From the NCBI GenBank assembly GCA_030762935.1, contig CM060895.1, positions 39,733,001 to 39,797,000 on the forward strand: a DNA stretch of 64,000 nucleotides, written 5' to 3'. This DNA comes from Hymenopus coronatus (Eukaryota > Arthropoda > Insecta > Mantodea > Hymenopodidae). The position numbers and the translations under genes are program-made. Below, one piece after another: positions 34,673 through 44,929 of the stretch (position 1 is the first letter of the stretch; the number at the start of each line of letters is the position of its first letter). Below the pieces are notes generated by a model. That model saw only the letters and a program-made list of their open reading frames with translations. It did no database searches and was not told the DNA's origin.

Positions 34673-35197
34673 TTCCTGCCTAGTTCCACAAGGTCTTTAA
34701 AGAGTGTGAATGCCGAGGTCCTGGGCGCTCACGCAGGTCCATCACGCCTAATGCTTTTCGCAGAGTGGGAGGAGAAGTTCAACTAGCTGCATGTCAGTCA
34801 GTGTACTACATAAATACTGCCTTGCATTACTACCACACACCCGCCATCCTACAAAACCCACAATCCCGTCAGAACGTGGTTAAGTTCTCTCTGAGAACAG
34901 GGACACGTCTAACACACCTCGGGCTGCCCTCAGCCTGCCAATCACACTGGACTGGACTGGACTACCACTCGACTCGCATGACTAACGAGCCTTATTTTTG
35001 CGCTGCGCTTTATGATTGGAGGTTGCTATAAAACCAGAATAAAATATTCAAGCTTAATGGGGGGGGGGGCGAGTTTCAAATTTAGCTTCCATACTTTTAA
35101 ATCTCTGTATACATATGTTACGTTATCTACCCGTAAAGCCATTGAAGTGTCAAACTTGTAGATTCAACACTTTTCAATTATTAGTGCTTTTGTGCTC

Positions 35198-35198
<1 letters not shown>
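34673..35198. other. unassigned GC-richer stretch
   Basis: 34720-35040 is richer in GC than its surroundings and ends with a CCAAT-type attgg at 35016-35020 and a TATA-like ctataaaacc at 35026-35035. An 88-codon frame (34765-35031) lies within but has no known motif. A G10 run is at about 35060. Could be a further repeat or a fortuitous promoter-like pair. Confidence 0.25.
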
Positions 35199-35240
<42 letters not shown>

Positions 35241-35241
35241 T
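35199..35241. repeat. (ATT)n microsatellite
   Basis: Pure TAT/ATT trinucleotide run directly before a type A SINE tail, consistent with a SINE-associated tail expansion on the minus strand. Confidence 0.9.
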
Positions 35242-35242
35242 T

Positions 35243-35475
35243 AACACCCTTTAGCCTGGTTAGTCAGATTGGGCGATGAATGAAATGGGTGAATCACTCA
35301 ATGATGCACCTCGAGTCCATAGAGCTTAGAGTTACTCAGCATTCGTCTTCTCAGGGTAATGGAAAACCACGGGGGGGGGGCCTTACCCAGGTAACTCACC
35401 CTCGCCGAGATTCGAACTCGAGACCTCTTAAATATGAGGCAGGGACGCTATCACCACATTCCGAGCGAGCCAGAA
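35243..35475 (-). repeat. tRNA-derived SINE (type A), left of inverted pair
   Basis: Tail landmark ctttagcctggttagtcaga at left. Head with B-box-like GAGTTCGAATCTCGGCG at about 35405-35425 and A-box-like tggtgatagcgtccctgcct. The gggaaaaacc centre has become a G-run (acgggggggggg) here. Confidence 0.82.
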
Positions 35476-35642
35476 GGTTTCGACAGCCACGTAAGAAAAA
35501 CCAAAAACTAGATGCATTTACTGACGAGAATAGTAAACATTATGAGCCCCACCTACGGACTACAGTTCTACGCCGGAGTTTTAAGTTTACAGGTTTTACC
35601 GACTATAAAGACCTCCAGTTATCCACACACAAAAACAATATT

Positions 35643-35872
35643 TTTAAGTGTGGCGGTAGCGTGTCTACCTCACATTCAACAGGTCCCGACTTCGAATCTC
35701 ACTTACGGTGAGTTACCCGGATAAGGTTTTTTTTTTTTTTTTTTTTTTTCGTGGTTTCCTCTTTTCCTGAGAAGGCGAATGTCGAATAACTTTAAGCTTC
35801 ATGGACCTCAGGATCATTTGAGTATCACTTTAACTTCATTCATTATCCGATAACACTAACCAGGTTGAAGGA
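35643..35872 (+). repeat. tRNA-derived SINE (type A), right of inverted pair
   Basis: Plus orientation: A box tgtggcggtagcgtgtctac, B box CGACTTCGAATCTCACTTA, then agttacccggataagg and a 22-T run at the centre, ending at aacactaaccaggttgaagg. Mirror image of the copy at 35243, about 170 bp away. Confidence 0.82.
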
Positions 35873-35877
35873 CGATA

Positions 35878-36725
35878 AATCTGATGTTCCATTCACGTGT
35901 CATTCTCTACATCGCTGTAACAAATTATCGTTAAAAGCATATTCTTCTGTCTACTTTATGATAATCGAGATAAACATTAGCAGAAATAGCGTTAATTACT
36001 TGTTTCCTTAGGAAAATAAAAGAATACATTAGGCTAAAACGGTAGTCAGATCCTTTAAAATCTGGTTCCCATGTGTTTGAAATCCGTTTCTATGCAGGAA
36101 GAGGAGTTTACAGCTTTCGGTGTGAGAAAAGTGTAACTATTTCGAATCCGAAACAAATAACAAAGAATTCTTCGAAATGGAGAATTCCACGAAAAAAACG
36201 TATATGACATAAATTGTGTGTTTTAACGTGATCTACATTTTTCGTATAATGATTTTTTTATCCATCTCTTACGGTTTACCAGTTATGCAAAATTCAGCAG
36301 AATCCATCCAGAATAAAGAGGTCTTCGGAGACTATTCCCAGAAAATTCAAGATATACATTTTATTTGCCACATAAATATCATTATTCTACGGTAGAGCCG
36401 TTTTTGAGAAAATCGAAATTTTCTAATTTTTTCCACGTAAATGGTAGTTTGGGGTGGAGGGATTTTTCTCAAAATCTTCGTGTCGCATCCCTGGAAGATG
36501 CGAAACTTCAATACCAAGTTTGGTATTTTTCCGACTTTTCGTTATTGAGTTATCTTGTTCACGGACACACACACACACACACAAACACATGTATCTTTCT
36601 CTGAAAATACTTTTTCGGATACAGGGGGCCCTAAAACGTCTATTTCCGGTGAAATCTCGGTATCGAAGTTTTGGGTGGAATGCAATACCTTCTTTATTAC
36701 TATGTATGTAATACGTGTAGAATAT
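35878..36725 (-). mobile_element. family M repeat, near full length
   Basis: Starts aatctgatgttccattcacg immediately after the type A SINE. Contains cttacggtttaccagttatg at 36268, atggtagtttggggtggagg at 36441, a short (CA)n core (acacacacacacacacaaac, about 36565), and ends ccttctttattactatgtat gtaatacgtgtagaa. Confidence 0.92.
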
Positions 36726-36919
36726 AAGTTCTTGCAATACCTACAGTAGGCATTGTTAACCTAACACGGCAATAGCATGCAATATACGTATGTATCTCCT
36801 GACTATCGTACCGCGGTTACTATGTTTTGGGAAAATGAGGTTTTTCTTAATTATTCACTAAAGTGCTTATTTTCGTTTACCCAGCAGAACACTTGAGAAA
36901 TAATTATTATAGCAAAGCT

Positions 36920-37085
36920 CGTGAACACATTGGCTCCGCACGAAGTGTACCGGCGCCAGTCTGCCGCCGAAGCAATCGATCTTTCTTTCAGCTGCGTTAG
37001 GGGAACCACGCGGAAGTCGAGGTTAGAACCCAGGAGCTTTGGCTCGCCAACTACTTGTCCTTGCAAGCGAGTCAACCGGTAACGT
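36920..37085 (-). repeat. possible tRNA-like SINE (GC-rich)
   Basis: GC-rich island. On the minus strand it has ttgactcgcttgcaaggaca and a B-box-like CCTGGGTTCTAACCTCG at about 37020-37038, then cgcgtggttcccctaacgc. Single copy; assignment rests only on the Pol III-like boxes and composition. Confidence 0.4.
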
Positions 37086-37876
37086 CTAATAATATAAAAT
37101 GAAGCAAGAGAGTAACAAAACACATGTGGTGTAAGAGACTCTACGTCTGAACCAGCAATTATTAGTCACGGAAAGGGCAATGAGTGCCCTTGGAAACAAC
37201 AAACACGTGGGGCAACGCGTGCCGCATTCTTCTACATTCAACTAATTGTATTGCTTTTATTGTAACAACTGGCAGCAACAATGCTAGAAAATCTTGAGGC
37301 AATAAACTAAGATATTCTAAACGGTTGCTTCTTTGGGCGAACAATGTCTAAATCCCTATTAACAAAATTCGATTCTTTTGTGAATCTCTTGTGAAACGAA
37401 CATGAAATAAAATAATTTGTGTAATTAACATTTAAGTAATAATGTGTTACACACAAGGAAGTTGATAATAGCATTCATATAAAGAAATGGAAATAAAACG
37501 CGGTTTTACTTTTCAAAATGTATGTACTTTAATTGCACTTAAATTAGCATCTTTTGAATCTCCTATTATCTATTTAAGTGATTCGACATTTTTCGCGTTT
37601 TAAAATTAAAATCACTGTCCTTATAAAACACAACAAAAAATTATTCTGCAGACACGAGGACCGGGGAAAACCTCCAGTTTCTTCACAATAAATTAAAAAA
37701 GGAACTATTGAAATATATATTAGTGCCATAATTGTCTATTTATTACTATGATTCATGTATACTGCTAAGTTTGCCAATGTTCGTTTATATGCATTTAGCA
37801 CATTCCTAACGCCGGCTAATTGCCTACTTACTCTGACACTAATTTAAGTTGTTGTGCATATTCTGTTTTAATTATC
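37086..37876. other. unassigned AT-rich stretch
   Basis: No gene or recognised repeat. Short frames only. Confidence 0.35.
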
Positions 37877-38031
37877 CATTTTTACTTTCTCCATACGCAC
37901 TATGTACATAGTGTATAGAGAAAGTATTGCACTCCACCAAAAATTCGATACCGAGATTTCACCGGAAACATATATTTTTGGGTCCCCAATATCCAAAAAA
38001 AGCATTTTCACAAAAAGGTCCGCGCGCGCGC

Positions 38032-38070
<39 letters not shown>

Positions 38071-38811
38071 TGTGTGTGTGTGGGTGTGTGTGTCCGTGTG
38101 TCTGTGAACACGATAACTCAAAAACGAAAAGTCGGTAAAATACCAAACTTGGTATTTAGGTTTAGTATCTTCCAGGGATGCGACACGAAGATTTTGAGAA
38201 AAATTTCCCCACCCCCAACTACCCTTTACATGGAACTTTTTTCGAAAATTTTGATTTTCTCAAAAATGGCTCTAATGATTTTGATTAAAATTTCGGATAT
38301 TAAACATATTTACCTGACAAATGAAATGTATATCTTGTATTTTCTGGGAATAGCCTCTGAAGAGTAGTTTATTCTGGATGAATTTTACTAAACTTTGAAT
38401 GACTGCTAAACCATAAGAGATGGACAAAAACTTACTCCACAAAAAATATAGAGCACTTTAAAACACACAATTTATGTTATATACATTTTTTCGTGGAGTT
38501 CGTCGTTTTTGTGACATTCTTTATTTTTGGTTTCTGCTATGAAAAACGTATACTTTTCTCATACAGGAACTTGTCAACTCCTATCCATATAAACAAAGGA
38601 ACTTCATTGACATAGCAACCAGCTTTTGAGTATCACTTTAACCTACGGTTGTCCCTTATTTCGCTTCTACTTACAAGGAAGCGAGTAATAAGACTATTTC
38701 TGCTAATTTTTTCTGATTAGCATAAAGTAAATAGAAGTATAAGCTTTTTAAGAATCATTTGTTGCAGGGATATGGAGAAAGTCATGTGAATGGTACACAT
38801 AAAATTTTTTA
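37877..38811 (+). mobile_element. family M repeat, reference copy
   Basis: Best copy for defining the family. Left end tttttactttctccatacgc then actatgtacatagtgtatag agaaagt forms an almost perfect palindrome. Next come the aaaaattcgataccgagatt block and a CG/GT core at 38023-38093; then the body with gatgcgacacgaagattttg, ttgattttctcaaaaatggc and cacacaatttatgttatata; finally the right end ggagaaagtcatgtgaatgg tacacat. TAGAGAAAGT-type motifs lie near both ends inverted. No protein is encoded, so it must depend on enzymes made elsewhere. Nearly identical to the inverted copy at 42648. Confidence 0.95.
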
Positions 38812-38812
38812 G

Positions 38813-39007
38813 TGTTTAATGACATAACAGGCGATGGCACTAATAAATGGAATGAAGATGGAACACCGGTGCGATGCGATGGCGGGTGAACCCGAAGCAA
38901 ACCCGCTCCTGCGCCGATTTGTCCACCAGAAATCCTATATGCGGACGCTTGGGATCGAACCCGAGCCGTCTAGGTGAAAGGCGAGTGGTCTGACGGCGTG
39001 GCCGTCC
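38813..39007 (-). repeat. tRNA-derived SINE (type F)
   Basis: Minus orientation: A box gccgtcagaccactcgcctt, B box CTCGGGTTCGATCCCAAGC at about 38949-38967, then gtccgcat, and a tail ending gtcattaaacacta. It abuts the right end of the family M copy. A diverged partner is at 55117. Confidence 0.8.
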
Positions 39008-39334
39008 CTATATTCTCTTTTAGCTTTATCTAGTCAGCTATGGTACCCTTAAAATTCGATGTAAAGTTTTCAACAAATTTGTATCAATCACGATTATCGA
39101 TGGTTACAGGAACAAAAAGAATTATGAACAACTTTCTTGTATGTTTCATTTGTTGGTGAAAAAACGATTTTGGGGGGAAAAGCTAGATACGTTTGGCAAC
39201 CGCGCCTTTTTTTCTTTACGTGGGTGTAAACAATTATTTCATTCTAGGAGTAAATCATGGACTGCTCTAAAGCAGAATGTGCGCTGAATTTCGGAAGGCG
39301 GGTGTGAATGTATTATAGGAGTTTAAACTTTAGT

Positions 39335-39695
39335 GATAAAATACACATGGAACTACAAGAAGAAATTTAGAATTGTAGCAAGAAATGATTATTCCGCTAA
39401 AATGTTTTAAAGCCAACTTTATGGAAGTGAAACACGGGTGATGAGTATAAGATTTCTCGAAGACTGAAAGCAGCTGAAACTTGGTCCTTAGAGCTGTGAA
39501 AGACTTTAAACCTATTTATAGAATCCCAAGCACTAAGAGAGCTGCACATAGAGAGACGGTCGTTAATAAATTCACGAAACAAGCAGTCAACTGGTACGTT
39601 CACATCGATAGAATGGGGTGATACACCCATTAGGAAGAGACAGCATTGGAGAAGGTGATGGGTGCGACTAGAGTACTTTAAAGTCGAAACTATGA
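39335..39695 (+). pseudogene. non-LTR retrotransposon RT C-terminal relic
   Basis: Plus strand, several frameshifts. Visible: LKPTL then YGSETRVMS (39420-39446); ISRRLKAAETWSLELC; then VNKFTKQAVNWYVHIDRMG (about 39562-39618), followed by PIRKRQHW. These correspond in order to the YGSExWxx, RRLxAAExxxLRR and LRWYGHxxRM segments of insect endonuclease-reverse transcriptases. The catalytic RT core and endonuclease are absent. Opposite strand and different sequence from the relic at 20745. Confidence 0.7.
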
Positions 39696-40072
39696 AAAGA
39701 CAACGAAGAAAATATTGCTATTTTAATTACAGAGATAGTTCTTTAATATATTTGTAGTGGGACTTTCAACATTTAACACATTTGTTGTAGTTTGTCATAA
39801 ACATTTACTTATATTCACTTAAATAGCAGATGCAATAACTTTTATCTCACACAAAAAGAAAGAAGTTCTCACGTTTAACTAAGTATTCGAATAAATAAAA
39901 TTCCCAAGTCTAAATGATTCCTGCAAACTGCAATTCATCATTTTAATTAAAATGTAATAAAAAAGGGCCACACCTTAAAATGACGTACGATATTAGCAAC
40001 GATATCCTCAGCGCGCACGATACAACAATCACTAGGGGAGGCTGTGTAGTGTCAGAAACACGCCTCTTAAGG
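39696..40072. other. unassigned AT-rich stretch
   Basis: Nothing recognised between the RT relic and the next SINE. Confidence 0.35.
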
Positions 40073-40275
40073 CGCTTTTTTACCTGGTAGGTCAAGTAGG
40101 ACGATAATGGATATCGGTGATATAATACTCAAATGAGCTCGGGGTCCATGGAGCCCAAAGTTAGACATTCATCTTCTCAGCGTAAGAGAAAATTCGGAAA
40201 CAAATTATCCGAGTAACTCTCCCTAGCTGAGATTTGAACACGGGACCTCTTGAATAATTAGACACGCTGGCGTAA
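40073..40275 (-). repeat. tRNA-derived SINE (type A), truncated head
   Basis: Tail landmark ttacctggtaggtcaagtag, centre gtccatggagcccaaagtta, and B-box-like GTTCAAATCTCAGCTAGGG at about 40220-40240. The A-box end breaks off after gacacgctgg. Confidence 0.75.
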
Positions 40276-40601
40276 ATTCAGAATTACGAAATAGAATTGC
40301 GAAATCGTGGCGATTAGGTCTCACCGTGATTGGAAATGCGAACATGTATTTTTCCTTCCTTTCTTTCTTTGTTTTTTCTATGCTGCTATAGACGTTCAAA
40401 GACTAAAATGGGAGTACCGTTCTGAAGGGCTTCTGTGCAGAAAATAATTTCTCCAGCGATCATTTATTTACTTTCCTAATTAGTGAAACGCAGTGCTTTC
40501 AAATTACTGTTCCATTGATAGTGTGTAGTTTGGTTCGCAGGAGTAAACCTGTTTATATATCGAGGTGCAATTAATTTCTGTTGTCGGTCCTCAAGCGACC
40601 A

Positions 40602-40612
40602 GAAATAAGTAA
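40602..40612. repeat. target-site duplication, left (SINE D)
   Basis: GAAATAAGTAA, repeated exactly at 40872-40882 on the other side of the SINE D copy. Confidence 0.75.
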
Positions 40613-40871
40613 CGTTATGTAGTCGACTTACCCTCCCCTATGTGGGACTGACACCCCTAGGACTTACAAGCGGATGCCTAGGGGTCAAAAGCTGTCTGAG
40701 AGCGAACTACACGTAACCACAGAATGAAGAACCTGGAACGAGTGGTCAGCCTGTAGCCAGACATGAACGTGAGGAAGTGTATGAAATGAAAGCACGCGGG
40801 CGCTTGGGATCGAACTCAGGCCACCAAGGTGGGAGGTGAGCGGTTTAATCACTCTGCCACGGCGCCGCCAT
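40613..40871 (-). repeat. tRNA-derived SINE (type D), complete with target duplication
   Basis: Minus orientation: head ggcgccgtggcagagtgatt with A box, B box CTGAGTTCGATCCCAAGCG at about 40808-40826, then cccgcgtgctttcatttcat. Body includes ccctaggcatccgcttgtaa and ends near gggagggtaagtcgac. The 11-bp flanking direct repeat supports an intact, fairly recent retroposition. Only copy in the window. Confidence 0.88.
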
Positions 40872-40882
40872 GAAATAAGTAA
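40872..40882. repeat. target-site duplication, right (SINE D)
   Basis: GAAATAAGTAA, exact copy of 40602-40612. Confidence 0.75.
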
Positions 40883-42312
40883 TGCCAGGCAAATTTACAA
40901 TAGTTATACTTTGAGTAGTAAAACAGCAATTGCGACCGTTGCGGCTCATAAGATTTTAAAGGACTTTATTCACGTTTAAGTGCTGTAGTAGCTCTTTAAT
41001 CAAGGATATTTCTAAAAGCTATGTAAAAACAAGACATTTTGGTATGTGTAGGCACCAAAAGTAGTGTCAAAGAAAACAACACTAATGGAATGGAAGCTTG
41101 AATATGAAACTCAAAGGCGTAACTGCAAAGTGAAGGTTAGATTAGCATGAAGGAAATTCAAAAATAAAGAAAAGAAAAAAAAAAGGAAGACACCATTAAG
41201 CAGGCCAAGGTTCAAAAAGTCACGGACACGCTGCAGTAATAAAGAATGCATAGGAGCACTGCCTTGACTATTGTGTGCTCTAAGTGAGATCCCTTAAGAA
41301 TTCTGCTTGTAATGTTCTTTAATAATTCCAGCTGGCGTGCAAAAATGTAGAATAACTGCGACACTCTGCAGTGTGTCCTTTGCTTGCCCTTCGGCGGTGC
41401 GGTGTTTTCGAACTGTCTTGGCGTCTCAGTAACTCTTGCAGTACATTTAGAATATTCCAGGAACTTCTTTACATTACGATTTCATGTGTATCTCTTATAA
41501 TCTTCACATACAAATTCTTACACTCGCTTAATTACGATAAATTACTGCCTAGAAATAACTTTAAATCACGCTAGATAGTGCAAGAGTCGATCACAAAATA
41601 AATGTATACAGGTTGTTAATGAACCACTACGAAAAAATTAAGAGATTATAGACGTGCCTGATATACCACTTTTTTCATAACATGATGACCCTCCCCACTC
41701 TTCTTCCAAAGACTTTAAAGATTGCGGTTGGAAACCAACTCTTCCACTTAAATGAGGCGAGATTCTCGGCTTGCAAGCAGCGTCTCCATGGGACAGACTT
41801 TACTACGTTGTCTTTCGCCCCTTTCATCTTTTGTTTGCTACTGGTTATTGCCCTGTGGTAGGGGGTTGCGGTCCCGTTTGAGGTACATCATATTTTGGAA
41901 AAAACTATAAGTAATTTCAGAGAGGAAACGCAGATATAAGGTGTTAACTTGGTTTCAGATGCAGATAAATCGATGTTAAGTCGAAGTCAGATGAAAATCT
42001 GGCTTGGAATGTCTTTAAAATCAATATGCGAGTTTAAAAATATCAACTTTCAGCAACTCATTATTCGCGTTTTCAAGATTAACTTCCATGAAGATCTCCC
42101 AAATTTCGAACAGATCCCTTTACAGTGCGACACTATCCATGGATTAACTTACTTCCTTACGTTATGTAGCCTACTCTAGAGGCATTTATTTAATTGTTCA
42201 TGTGGCTTAATGTGTAACGCCAAAAGCAGATGACCCGAAGGTCATAGGTTCGTTTTTTTGCCATGGATTTAACCTTTTTGTTTTTCTTTCAAGTTCCATA
42301 CGAAGAAGTGCT
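40883..42312. other. unassigned stretch
   Basis: No gene recognised. Two frames (67 codons at 41371 and 76 codons at 41949, plus) have no known motif. A tRNA-like B-box fragment aaggtcataggttcg near 42238 is too short to assign. Confidence 0.35.
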
Positions 42313-42382
42313 GCTTGATGGAGAGATTCGAACTCGAAAAGAAATACTGATCATTGTGCACAGTTAATGTCGTAACCATTAT
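42313..42382 (-). repeat. tRNA-like fragment
   Basis: Minus strand reads ttcgagttcgaatctctcca (a good B box) preceded about 35 bp upstream by gttacgacattaactgtgca. No complete cloverleaf, so treated as a SINE head remnant. Confidence 0.45.
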
Positions 42383-42647
42383 ATATGAAAAGTATGTTTT
42401 CCAATGGTTCTTCGTTTTTGTTGTGTATCAATCAATGGCGGACTTACTTTAGAAACTTATAGAAATTTGAACATATATATCAGCGGTCCCCTATCTCAAA
42501 TTATTTGTTTATAGCAGATTCTTATTCTATAAAAATATTTCGTCGTGGTTCATTAACATTCAGTATATAAAAGTGAAATTTTGTAAATTGGAAAACCTTC
42601 CAAGGTGCAACAACGAATACATATTTCGGAGCGATTAATAGTAATGA

Positions 42648-43524
42648 GAAAATCTGATGTGTACCATTCACATGACTTTCTCCATATCCCTGCAACAAAT
42701 AATTCTTAAAAAGCTTATAATTCTATTTACTTTATGCTAATCAGATAAAAAAGTTAGCAGAAAAAGTCTTATTTCTCGCATCCTTGTAAGTAGAAGCGAA
42801 ATAAGGGACAACCGTAGGTTAAAGTGATAGTCAAAAGCTGGTTGCTATGTCAATGAAGTTCCTTTGTTTATATGGATAGGAGTTGACAAGTTCCTGTATG
42901 AGAAAAGTATACGTTTTTCATAGCAGAAACCAAAAATAAGGAATGTCACAAAAACGACGAACTCCACGAAAAAAATGTATATAACATAAATTGTGTGTTT
43001 TAAAGTGCTCTACATTTTTTGTGTAGTAAGTTTTTGTCCATCTCTTACGGTTTAGCAGTTATTCAAAATTTAGTAAAATTCATCCAGAATAAACTACTCT
43101 TCAGAGGCTATTCCCAGAAAATTCAAGATATACATTTGATTTGTCAGGTAAATATGTTTAATATCCGAAATTTTAATCAAAATCGTTAGAGCCATTTTTG
43201 AGAAAATCAAAATTTTCGAAAAAAGTTCCATGTAAAGGGTAGTTGGGGTGGGGGGATTTTTCTCAAAATCTTCGTGTCGCATCCCTAGAAGATACTAAAC
43301 TTAAATACCAAGTTTGGTATTTTACCGACTTTTCGTTTTTGAGTTATCGTGTTCACAGACACACGGACACACACACACACACGGACCTTTTTGTGAAAAT
43401 GCTTTTTTTTGGATATTGGGGACCCTAAAACATATATTTCCGGTGAAACCTCGGTATCGAATTTTTGGTGGAGTGCAATACTTTCTCTATACACTATGTA
43501 CATAGTGCGTATGGAGAAAGTAAA
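42648..43524 (-). mobile_element. family M repeat, inverted twin of the 37.9-kb copy
   Basis: Starts aaaatctgatgtgtaccatt cacatgactttctccatatc and ends with the full palindrome actatgtacatagtgcgtat ggagaaagtaaaaatgg. It shares copy-specific variants with 37877-38811 (accattcac, ctccatatccctgc, gtgcgtatggag), indicating recent common origin. The CA core is shorter (about 43364-43382). Confidence 0.95.
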
Positions 43525-44289
43525 AATGGGGTGGAAAACATTCCGCGAGCGACAACTTTGAGTAGCCATTGGTGTCCTAACATACCCATAGAAGTAAAAA
43601 GAACTCTGATACTAAACCTGTGTTCTCAATGCTGACTAAAACAGTCTCAGCAACTGTAGAATGTTTATCTAAGACACAGCAACTCTTAGACGTGCAGGAA
43701 AGGTCAATTTTAAGTTTATTGAGCACGAATGGACTTTTTTCTTAACACTAAAAAACAAATGCTGGGCGTTTCATTCTTTTAGGATTGGTAATAGGGAGAG
43801 TCACCTGGAGGATGAGATTGAAAAATGCTTGATACGAGTTATTTTCAGGACTGTCAGTACTCAATGTAGGACCTGGATCGAATTAAAGACCTGGATACTA
43901 GCAATATTGTAACTGCCACAATTATATGCCAATAAACAAATATTTGTAAAATTTAAGTTTAATCAAAGCTGTCAAAGCCAAATACTTCTTTCTGCTAGTG
44001 TATCTATAAACAAGCGCATGCTTTAATTCTTGTCCTCGAAGAGATCAAGATGACACCATTTGTGTTTCAAAGATAATATCAAGGAGTAGGAGCGTCCTTT
44101 TAAATCGCAGCTTGCATCAGTTACAGCGTTCAGGGTTTGGTCATCGACGCCCTTAGTTTCAGCACAAACTGCCATGAAATGTGAGAGGTGAGTGGAGATG
44201 CCATTTGTATTTGTCTACAAGATTCCCAGAGGGTCGCAATGCTAGGAGGGACGACCTAATTTTCAAAACATTCTCACTATTTTAACTTA
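43525..44289. other. unassigned stretch
   Basis: No gene or repeat recognised. Confidence 0.35.
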
Positions 44290-44642
44290 AAAAAATCTGT
44301 TGTTCCATTCACATGACTTTCTCTACATCCCTGTAACAAATAATTGTAAGATAACTTATTTTTATATCTACTTCATACTAATCGACATAAACATTATTAG
44401 GAATTGTCTTATTACTCGCTTTCTTGTAAGTAGAAGGGAAATAAGGGAATACACTAGGCTAAAACGATAGTCAAATCTTTCAAAAGCTATCTGCCATGCA
44501 GTTTAAATCCGTTTCTTTTAAATATTTTAAATTTTTTTTCTAAAAATGTTTAATTTTATATAGGGGACGTGTATTTCCAGTGAAATCTCTGTATCGAGTT
44601 TGTTGGTGGAATGCAATACCCTTTCTGTCTACGAAGTAGAAA
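44290..44642 (-). mobile_element. family M repeat, large internal deletion
   Basis: Keeps about 220 bp from the hairpin end (tctgttgttccattcacatg actttctctacatcc) and about 110 bp from the palindrome end (gacgtgtatttccagtgaaa ... caataccctttctgtctacg). The middle, including the CA core, is gone. Junction near 44530. Confidence 0.85.
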
Positions 44643-44929
44643 AATTAGGAAACAGAATTAAACGTAAACTTAGAAGCTTGCAAGGCCCAAGCTTTCAACC
44701 TTATGTCTACGTCAAACATAAGAAACTAGCCAATCAGAGAGCCAGACGCATCACGTGATCATTCTGCCATCTCATATCAAAAACGAGGACCACTATTTAT
44801 ATTTTGAGCCTTGGCTGTAGGTGGCATCTGTTGTTTCCGCAGGAAAGTTTGACATTGTTGACCTTAACCTACTTAAGATATTTAGTCGCTACAGCGTTAT
44901 TTGTGTTGTTTACAAATACTTTAAAACTG

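Noticed and set aside
35280..35711. 143-codon plus frame, the longest in the window
   Set aside because: It spans two opposed type A SINEs and the spacer; the apparent basic segment comes from antisense SINE sequence.
37877..38811. Canonical Helitron
   Set aside because: No CTRR end just after the hairpin could be read; only a looser Helentron-like assignment is kept as inference.
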